Source: an uncultured Prevotellaceae bacterium (GTDB lineage: Bacteria > Bacteroidota > Bacteroidia > Bacteroidales > Bacteroidaceae). From it: a DNA stretch of 44,963 nucleotides. This document shows, piece after piece, positions 40,250 to 44,963 of the stretch (position 1 is the stretch's first letter; each line of letters starts with the position of its first letter). The stretch covers positions 1-44,963 of the forward strand of contig ONLY01000024.1 of NCBI GenBank assembly GCA_900318775.1, read 5' to 3'. The notes beneath the pieces were generated by a model. That model was not told the DNA's origin. It did no database searches and saw only the letters and a list, made by a program, of their open reading frames with translations. A program made the translations under genes and the position numbers.

Positions 40250-40828
40250 TTGTCTGAGTGTAGAATATGGGCTCCGATGCCCCTTTTTTTGAGGATGTTG
40301 TTCTCGGCCGTTCTTCTTTAAGAACACATTTTGTGATGTTAAAGCATTCTGCTCGCAATTCCCCTCGTGTACTCCACGGTATCTATGTGTCCTAAACTGA
40401 TTTTTGTGTGGAAAAACAAAGCATGAAATAGGGAAGGGAACAGGTGGATTTTTGTATAAATTGGAGTTTTTTGGAAAGTGTACACATTTTTATACGATAG
40501 AAAATCATTGTGATACGAATAGTGTAAACGTGCAAATGCGCAAACGTGCATTTTTTTCTGTGTCAGGTGGTTGGGGAATTGTTTATTAGGGGGTGCCTGG
40601 AAAGTAATAATATATTATTCTTATTATATATTATCACTAGTGATATATTTATTCGTGTGTGTGCGCGATAGTGGAGAAGGACTCAGCCCGTCCTGTGCAG
40701 CCTCTAAATGTCGAGGAGGACTTGAATCCTGACTTTGCGTTCTAAGTTTGTAGGCGTAAGCCAATAGTCGCTCCGTGGAAAAAACGACTGTTCCAGAAAG
40801 GAATAGCGGGAGAATAAGGTAAAAGATT
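40250..40828. other. AT-rich gene-free gap before the tRNA genes
   Basis: No credible gene. A small hairpin AAATGC...GCATTT followed by seven T residues lies at 40534-40557 and could terminate an unseen transcript. At 40606-40650 there is an AT-rich patch containing the perfect 14-bp palindrome TATCACTAGTGATA (40632-40645). Confidence 0.5.
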
Positions 40829-40868
40829 GCAGGCCTTGCAAATCATAGGATTCGCAAGGCCTGCTTTT
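40829..40868. terminator. Hairpin downstream of the tRNA genes
   Basis: GCAGGCCTTGC (from 40829) pairs perfectly with GCAAGGCCTGC (to 40864), plus AATC/GATT inside. It lies directly downstream of the minus-strand tRNA-Leu and is its likely terminator, although the T-run is better on the plus strand. Confidence 0.7.
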
Positions 40869-40870
40869 AG

Positions 40871-40954
40871 TACCGGAAGCGGGGCTCGAACCCGCACGGG
40901 CGCAATGCCCAAGGGATTTTAAGTCCCTCGTGTCTACCATTCCACCATTCCGGC
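40871..40954 (-). tRNA. tRNA-Leu (TAA)
   Basis: The minus strand folds as a class II tRNA of 84 nucleotides. Acceptor GCCGGAA pairs with TTCCGGT (a G-T first pair), the anticodon loop is CTTAAAA (anticodon TAA), a long variable arm with GGGC/GCCC follows, and the T-arm is GCGGG-TTCGAGC-CCCGC. CCA is not encoded. Confidence 0.95.
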
Positions 40955-40965
40955 ACGATGGGTTT

Positions 40966-41072
40966 AAAATTGAAAATTGAGAATTGAAAATTGAAAGTTA
41001 CCATTCGGGTTGTGTGCCTATCAGCTCACATCACGTTAGCCTACTTTTCAATTGTCAGTTCTCAATTTCCAG
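40966..41072. repeat. Inverted heptad repeats between the two tRNA genes
   Basis: Four heptads AAAATTG, AAAATTG, AGAATTG, AAAATTG (40966-40993) face four of opposite sense, TTTTCAA, TTGTCAG, TTCTCAA, TTTCCAG (41045-41072). They could pair in the tRNA precursor. Confidence 0.7.
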
Positions 41073-41100
41073 ATTCTGACAGTAACTGTCAACTTCTTAG

Positions 41101-41173
41101 TTGCGGGGGCAGGACTCGAACATGCGACCTCCAGGTTATGAGCCTGGCGAGCTACCAACTGCTCCACCCCGCG
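41101..41173 (-). tRNA. Initiator tRNA-Met (CAT)
   Basis: The minus strand gives a 73-nucleotide tRNA with anticodon CAT. The C1 x A72 mismatch (CGCGGGG...CCCCGCA) marks it as initiator. Two pairs are unusual: the anticodon stem is CCAGG/CCTGG, so 29-41 is A-U instead of the G-C expected in the three-G-C initiator signature, and the T-stem is GCATG/CCTGC, giving a T x C mismatch at 52-62. CCA is not encoded. Confidence 0.93.
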
Positions 41174-41220
41174 ATATGTAGTGTAAAGAGCTTTGGGATA
41201 CCCCTTTCTCTTTTGCGAGT

Positions 41221-41252
41221 GCAAAGGTACGACTTATTTTCAACTCTGCAAA
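41221..41252 (-). promoter_or_regulatory. Promoter of the tRNA-fMet/tRNA-Leu unit
   Basis: The minus strand has TACCTTTGC (41221-41229) with TTTG 19 bases upstream (41249-41252). Transcription would run through tRNA-fMet and tRNA-Leu to the hairpin at 40829. Confidence 0.75.
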
Positions 41253-41312
41253 ATAAAAGTGTGACTTTTTTGATTTTTGTTGGAAAAAGTTGCGAGAGTG
41301 CCGTTTTTTCCG

Positions 41313-41320
41313 TTTCTTTG
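41313..41320 (+). promoter_or_regulatory. Possible -7 element of the RlpA-family gene
   Basis: TTTCTTTG has one mismatch to TAnnTTTG and lies about 30 bases before the ATG; TTG near 41290 may be the -33 part. Confidence 0.4.
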
Positions 41321-41351
41321 CAGAAGAAAACCCTAACGAAACCGTATCTGT

Positions 41352-41807
41352 ATGCATTTTCACGGCCTTCGCCTATTGTTCATTCTTTTCTGTGTGGCAA
41401 CCTCGCTTGTGGGTTGCCAGGCACAAACTCCACCTGCTCCTGTCGTCGTTGCTCCCGAAGTGGCCGATACTATGCAGTGGCATCTCTATGATACGGGTAT
41501 GGCCACCTATTATTCGGCTCGCACGCATGGGCGTATGATGGCGTCGGGGGAACGGTATCATAAGAGTGAACTGTTCTGTGCGCATCGTTCACTTCCTTTC
41601 GGCACTCGTCTGCGTATTGTTAACAAGAAGAATGGAAAGGAAGTGGAAGTGGTGGTGAAAGATCGTGGTCCATTCACGAAAGGTCGTCTGGTGGATTTGA
41701 GCAACAAGGCTGCTGAAATGCTGGGCATGCTTCGTGATGGCGTAGCGCCTGTGGAGATTTGGGTTGAAGGGAAGGAAGAGTGTGAGGATAAGTCTGAAAA
41801 GGAATAA
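41352..41807 (+). CDS. RlpA-family lipoprotein (double-psi beta-barrel)
   Basis: A 151-residue lipoprotein (lipobox LVGC, Cys22) with a double-psi beta-barrel domain at about 49-143. Family segments are GMATYYSARTHGRMMASGERY, HRSLPFGTRLRIVN and VVKDRGPFTKGRLVDLS. RlpA proteins are septal or cell-wall lytic transglycosylases acting on glycan strands lacking stem peptides, but many short homologues are untested. There is no SPOR domain. It converges on the ABC-F gene. Confidence 0.88.
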   Translation: MHFHGLRLLFILFCVATSLVGCQAQTPPAPVVVAPEVADTMQWHLYDTGMATYYSARTHGRMMASGERYHKSELFCAHRSLPFGTRLRIVNKKNGKEVEVVVKDRGPFTKGRLVDLSNKAAEMLGMLRDGVAPVEIWVEGKEECEDKSEKE

Positions 41808-41912
41808 GGTCTCATCTTGTTTCTACTGCCGTTTTCAGACTGCTCCAGTTTCTCTTTCCATAGGGTTCAATCGGAGATTCTCATGCAGTTTCTGTTCCTC
41901 TTTCCTCAGGAA

Positions 41913-43925
41913 TCAACCTTCGTTTTTCAACTGCTCCAGCTCCTCGCTCTTTTCAGCCCATTCGTCTTCTGTGGCTGCAAGCTGTGCTTTCAGTTCTCCG
42001 TATTTTGTGAAGAGACTTGTATCTGATGCTCCTTCGGGAGTGGCCAGTTTGGTTTCGAGAGCGGCTATCTCCTGTTCCAGCTTCTCGATCTTCTGCTCTG
42101 CAGCTTCCACCGCTTTTTCTGCCTTTTTGAGCAGTTTGTTGCGCTCCTTCAGTTCTGCATACGAGAGGAGGCTTTGTGCCTTGCTGGTCAAGTTGGCGTC
42201 TTTCATGGCTTCACGCATGGTGGTGCCTTCGTTGGAAGACGCGGTGTTGGCGCTCTTCTTGTTGGGCTCTGCCGATGGACTGCCCGCGCTGTTCATGGTG
42301 CGTCCCAAGTCGTTCAGACTTTCAATCTGCTTCTTCTGCAAGAAGTCGTAGATGCCGCCAATGTGTTCGCGCACCTTGCCTCCACCAAACTCGTACACTT
42401 TGTCGACAAGGCCGTCCAGAAAGTCGCGGTCGTGGCTTACGATGATGGCTGTGCCGTCGAAGTCCTTGATGGCTTGCTTCAGCACATCCTTCGACTGCAT
42501 GTCCAAGTGGTTCGTGGGCTCGTCAAGAATCAGCAGGTTGACAGGTTCCAGCAGCAGGCGAATCATGGCCAGTCGGCTTCGTTCTCCGCCTGAGAGCACC
42601 TTTACATACTTGTCTGATGCTTCGCCACCAAACATGAATGCTCCCAGGATGTCGCGTATTTTCAGGCGGATGTCGCCCTTGGCTACACGGTCTATTGTGT
42701 CAAACACGGTCACGTTGCCGTCCAGCAGTTGTGCCTGGTTTTGGGCAAAGTAGCCAATCTGCACATTGTGCCCCACTTTCAGGTTGCCGTCAAATGGAAT
42801 CTCGCCCATGATGCACTTCACCAGTGTGGATTTGCCTTCGCCGTTGTTGCCCACAAAGGCCACTTTCTCGCCGCGCTTGATGGTCAGGTTTACGTCGGAG
42901 AACACGTTCTTAGCATAACTCTTGGCCACATCCTCGCAGATGATGGGATAGTCGCCGCTTCTCAGACAGGGCGGAAACTTCAGGTGCAGGCTGCTGGTGT
43001 CCACCTCGTCCACCTCGATGGGCACGATTTTCTCCAGCATCTTGATGCGCGACTGCACCTGGTTCGACTTTGTGGGTTTATAGCGGAAGGTCTCGATGAA
43101 CTGCTTGATTTCCGCAATCTCCTTCTGCTGGTTCTCGTAGGCGCGCAGTTGCTGCTCGCGGCGTTCGTCGCGCAGTTTCACATATTCGTCATACTTTACC
43201 TTGTAGTCGTTGATGCGGTGGCAAGTGATTTCAATGGTGCGGTTGGTCACATTATTAATAAACGCACGGTCGTGGCTCACCAGCATTACGGCATTGGCTC
43301 TTTGGGAGAGGAATTGCTCCAGCCATTGGATGGAACCGATGTCCAGGTGGTTTGTGGGCTCGTCGAGCAGCAGCAAGTCGGGTTTTTGTAGCAGCAGCTT
43401 CGCCAGCTCGATGCGCATGCGCCATCCGCCGGAAAACTCCGACGTGGGGCGGTCAAAGTCGCTACGCTGGAATCCCAGACCCTGCAGTGTCCGCTCCAGC
43501 TCGGCATGATAGTTCGTGCCGCCCATCATCGTGAAACGGTCATTCTCGTGCGTGAACTTCTCAATCAGCGCCATGTAGGACTCGCTCTCGTAATCTGTGC
43601 GGCGTGCAATCTCCTCGTTCATCTTGTCCAGGCGTTCCTGCATCTCGCTGATGTGGGCAAAAGCCGTCTCTGCCTCCTCCATCACGGTGCGGCTGTCGGC
43701 CAGCACCATCACCTGTGGCAAATAGCCAATTGTGATGTCTTTTTGTCGCGACACTTGTCCATACGTAGGCTCTTGCATTCCGGCAATAATCTTCAGCATC
43801 GTGCTCTTGCCGGCACCGTTTTTGCCCACCAGGGCGATGCGGTCCTTGGGGTTCACCACAAAGCTCGCATCCAAAAAGAGTGGGGTGGCGGAAAACTCCA
43901 CGCCCAATTTATCAATTGAAATCAT
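41913..43925 (-). CDS. ABC-F family ATPase
   Basis: A 670-residue soluble protein with two ABC domains and no membrane segment. Domain 1 has Walker A GKNGAGKST, signature FSGGWRMRIELA and LLLLDEPTNHLD. Domain 2 has Walker A GNNGEGKST, signature LSGGERSRLAMI and LLILDEPTNHLD. The linker between them is charged and helical (about 235-300), as expected of the ribosome-contacting arm. The C-terminal part (about 590-670) is a coiled coil as in Uup/YdiF types. ABC-F proteins act on ribosomes, as translation factors or in antibiotic resistance; this one looks housekeeping, but resistance cannot be judged by eye. Confidence 0.93.
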   Translation of the reverse strand: MISIDKLGVEFSATPLFLDASFVVNPKDRIALVGKNGAGKSTMLKIIAGMQEPTYGQVSRQKDITIGYLPQVMVLADSRTVMEEAETAFAHISEMQERLDKMNEEIARRTDYESESYMALIEKFTHENDRFTMMGGTNYHAELERTLQGLGFQRSDFDRPTSEFSGGWRMRIELAKLLLQKPDLLLLDEPTNHLDIGSIQWLEQFLSQRANAVMLVSHDRAFINNVTNRTIEITCHRINDYKVKYDEYVKLRDERREQQLRAYENQQKEIAEIKQFIETFRYKPTKSNQVQSRIKMLEKIVPIEVDEVDTSSLHLKFPPCLRSGDYPIICEDVAKSYAKNVFSDVNLTIKRGEKVAFVGNNGEGKSTLVKCIMGEIPFDGNLKVGHNVQIGYFAQNQAQLLDGNVTVFDTIDRVAKGDIRLKIRDILGAFMFGGEASDKYVKVLSGGERSRLAMIRLLLEPVNLLILDEPTNHLDMQSKDVLKQAIKDFDGTAIIVSHDRDFLDGLVDKVYEFGGGKVREHIGGIYDFLQKKQIESLNDLGRTMNSAGSPSAEPNKKSANTASSNEGTTMREAMKDANLTSKAQSLLSYAELKERNKLLKKAEKAVEAAEQKIEKLEQEIAALETKLATPEGASDTSLFTKYGELKAQLAATEDEWAEKSEELEQLKNEG

Positions 43926-43946
43926 CTTGTCTATTGTTTACGGGCT

Positions 43947-43955
43947 GCAAAGTTA
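43947..43955 (-). promoter_or_regulatory. -7 element of the ABC-F gene
   Basis: The minus strand reads TAACTTTGC, a perfect TAnnTTTG match about 25 bases before the ATG. Confidence 0.6.
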
Positions 43956-43961
43956 CGAGTA

Positions 43962-44336
43962 ATAATTCATAATTCATAATTAGCTACGCTGAGAAATGTT
44001 AACAATTAACAATTAGCTCCGGTGAGAAAAGTTGATAATTAAGGTAACACAGATATCAGATTTTTTGGAGCCAAGAGTGGCTCTCTAATTTCTGGGCTCT
44101 GCCCATAGATTTTCATTTTTTGAGTGATTTCTTGCGAAGCAATAAAGCCCCCCAAGAGCCGCCTCCTGCGGCAATCTCTTTTATATCCTTCGGATAGAAA
44201 TCTATCAAAAATCTATTAAAAAAATCTTGGGGCAAAGCCCTGAAATGGTAGAGCCTTGCACGGCTCTGGGCTGGCGCGATGCTTTAGGTAATTGAGAATC
44301 TTAGTTAATTGACAATTGATAATTAGCTTCGCTGAG
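43962..44336. repeat. Heptads with a repeated AATTAGCTnCGsTGAG motif
   Basis: AT-rich heptads (ATAATTC twice, TTAACAA twice, AATTGATAATT forms) each lead into AATTAGCTnCGsTGAG at 43978-43993, 44011-44026 and 44321-44336. The three copies flank the hairpin cluster at 44068-44267. Confidence 0.65.
44068..44267. other. Cluster of short hairpins
   Basis: Seven small perfect inverted repeats lie within 200 bases: GAGCC/GGCTC (44068), GGGC-TCT-GCCC (44094), TTGC-GAA-GCAA (44132), GCCGC/GCGGC (44158), TATCC-TTC-GGATA (44184), GGGC-AAA-GCCC (44230) and AGAGCC/GGCTCT (44250). An outer CCCCAAGA (about 44148) / TCTTGGGG (about 44226) encloses two of them. No gene is present. Confidence 0.6.
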
Positions 44337-44396
44337 GTTTGGGCGCGACTCGGCATAGTTCAAGTACACTTGACTCTGCTCTCGCTGCTACAAACG

Positions 44397-44459
44397 TTGA
44401 TAATTGAGAATTGAGAATTGACATTAGACATTAGACCTTAGACTTTAGACATCAGCCAT
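44397..44459. repeat. Nine-unit heptad array
   Basis: In-phase 7-mers: TTGATAA, TTGAGAA, TTGAGAA, TTGACAT, TAGACAT, TAGACCT, TAGACTT, TAGACAT, CAGCCAT. It merges directly into the 11-bp array. Confidence 0.8.
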
Positions 44460-44585
44460 ACTCTAGCCATACTCTAGCCATACTCATGAGTAAGCCTAGA
44501 AGGAGCTTAGGAGGAGCTTAGGAGGAGCTTAGGAGGAGCCTAGACATACCGTAGGCGTAGCGTAGGCAGAGCATAGGCGGAACAA
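44454..44585. repeat. Twelve-unit 11-bp tandem array
   Basis: Twelve 11-mers run without a break in phase. They begin with AGCCATACTCT (three near-copies), then one divergent unit, AGAAGGAGCTT, AGGAGGAGCTT (twice), AGGAGGAGCCT, AGACATACCGT, AGGCGTAGCGT, AGGCAGAGCAT and AGGCGGAACAA. Nearly every unit starts with AG although the inner sequence drifts. Confidence 0.85.
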
Positions 44586-44698
44586 ATGCAGTTCGCTGAG
44601 TGAGGTATTCTGTTTTCTGCCCTCCAACTTGAACCTTTCACCAACACTCTTAACACAAAATTTGGAAAATTTTTATTAGAACCACAATGACCGTGCTG

Positions 44699-44707
44699 TA
44701 CCTTTGC
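44699..44707 (+). promoter_or_regulatory. -7 element of the gene at the window edge
   Basis: TACCTTTGC, perfect consensus. The next ATG is about 215 bases downstream, so the transcript has a long 5' leader. Confidence 0.55.
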
Positions 44708-44923
44708 ATCGCCATTATTGGGAAAGAATATTTGTACTCCTACGAGAAAAAAATTACGGGCCTACAGGAGAGACAATTTTTCAATCGAAATGCGACACGA
44801 AAGAGACATGAAAACTTTCCTTCCGAATGGTGGATGAATAGAAACAGAACTAATTTACGTTGACGAGAGTGTAAAGTAAACTGTGTCAGGCTACAATAAA
44901 AGTAGTAAGACATAGTTTATTTT

Positions 44924-44963
44924 ATGATGGCAAACGAAGAAATTGATTACAAGTTGGCAGCCG
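44924..44963 (+). CDS. Start of a gene cut by the window edge
   Basis: Only the first 13 codons are present (two ATGs, then ANEEIDYKLAA). It is preceded by an AT-rich stretch and, further up, a consensus promoter. The peptide is too short to assign. The IDYK pattern vaguely recalls the N-terminus of some Bacteroidales HU-like DNA-binding proteins, which is a guess only. Confidence 0.45.
   Translation, partial: MMANEEIDYKLAA

Noticed and set aside
40700..40760. A T-arm-like segment on the minus strand (AGGA-TTCAAG-TCCT) suggesting a third tRNA.
   Set aside because: No matching acceptor, D-arm or anticodon stem could be found, and the T-stem does not pair properly.
44397..44585. A CRISPR-like array.
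   Set aside because: Units are 7 and 11 bp, contiguous and drifting in sequence, with no spacers and no cas genes.

Overview
The window looks like a chromosomal segment of a Bacteroidales bacterium, most likely from the Prevotellaceae. The clearest sign is the Bacteroidetes-type promoter: TAnnTTTG(C), often with TTTG about 20 bases upstream, in front of most transcription units on both strands. Gene content agrees: a PG0541-type protein ending an RND efflux operon, a DUF4353-like protein, GH105 and PL26-like rhamnogalacturonan enzymes, a Prevotella-style OxyR, and secreted proteins with lipoprotein or Sec signals. I see no CRISPR array, rRNA, prophage or intact insertion sequence. Most of the window is core metabolism and envelope biology.

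Layout. 1-7.3 kb: a small orphan histidine kinase converges on a minus-strand operon, thiD-like kinase, leuB, metA, U32 peptidase-family protein and SH3 lipoprotein; luxS lies upstream on the same strand. 7.3-8.0 kb is a gene-free gap with a possible small RNA and a three-unit repeat. 8.0-10.3 kb is a tightly coupled lipoprotein / ECF sigma / short anti-sigma-like operon. 10.6-16.7 kb is a TolC-MFP-RND-PG0541 efflux operon. 17.1-22.9 kb holds two secreted esterases, a YhcH-family protein, a DUF819 membrane protein and a histidine phosphatase. 23.1-28.4 kb has vitamin B6 synthesis (pdxS-pdxT), OxyR divergent from a membrane ferredoxin, a degenerate ThiD kinase fused to an AraC DNA-binding domain, and a periplasmic binding protein. 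28.7-37.9 kb has a NarL-type regulator, a DUF4353-like protein, a Pif1/RecD-like helicase with a C-terminal HTH, and the GH105 and PL26-like pair. 38.1-44 kb has ilvE, a sugar nucleotidyltransferase, two tRNAs (Leu-TAA and initiator Met), an RlpA lipoprotein and an ABC-F ATPase. The last kilobase is repeat-rich and ends in the start of a new gene behind a long leader.

The most unusual items are: (1) the kinase-AraC fusion, whose kinase half keeps substrate-site motifs but lacks the ATP/catalytic region, so it may be a vitamin-sensing regulator near pdxST; (2) a family of intergenic cassettes of three dyad-symmetric units with a period near 24 bp, at 7.56, 18.04 and 19.22 kb; (3) many intergenic 7-bp period repeats, one running straight into a 12-unit 11-bp period array at 44.4 kb; (4) an initiator tRNA with atypical anticodon-stem and T-stem pairs.

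All calls come from reading the sequence and recalling family motifs. No database search or folding program was run.
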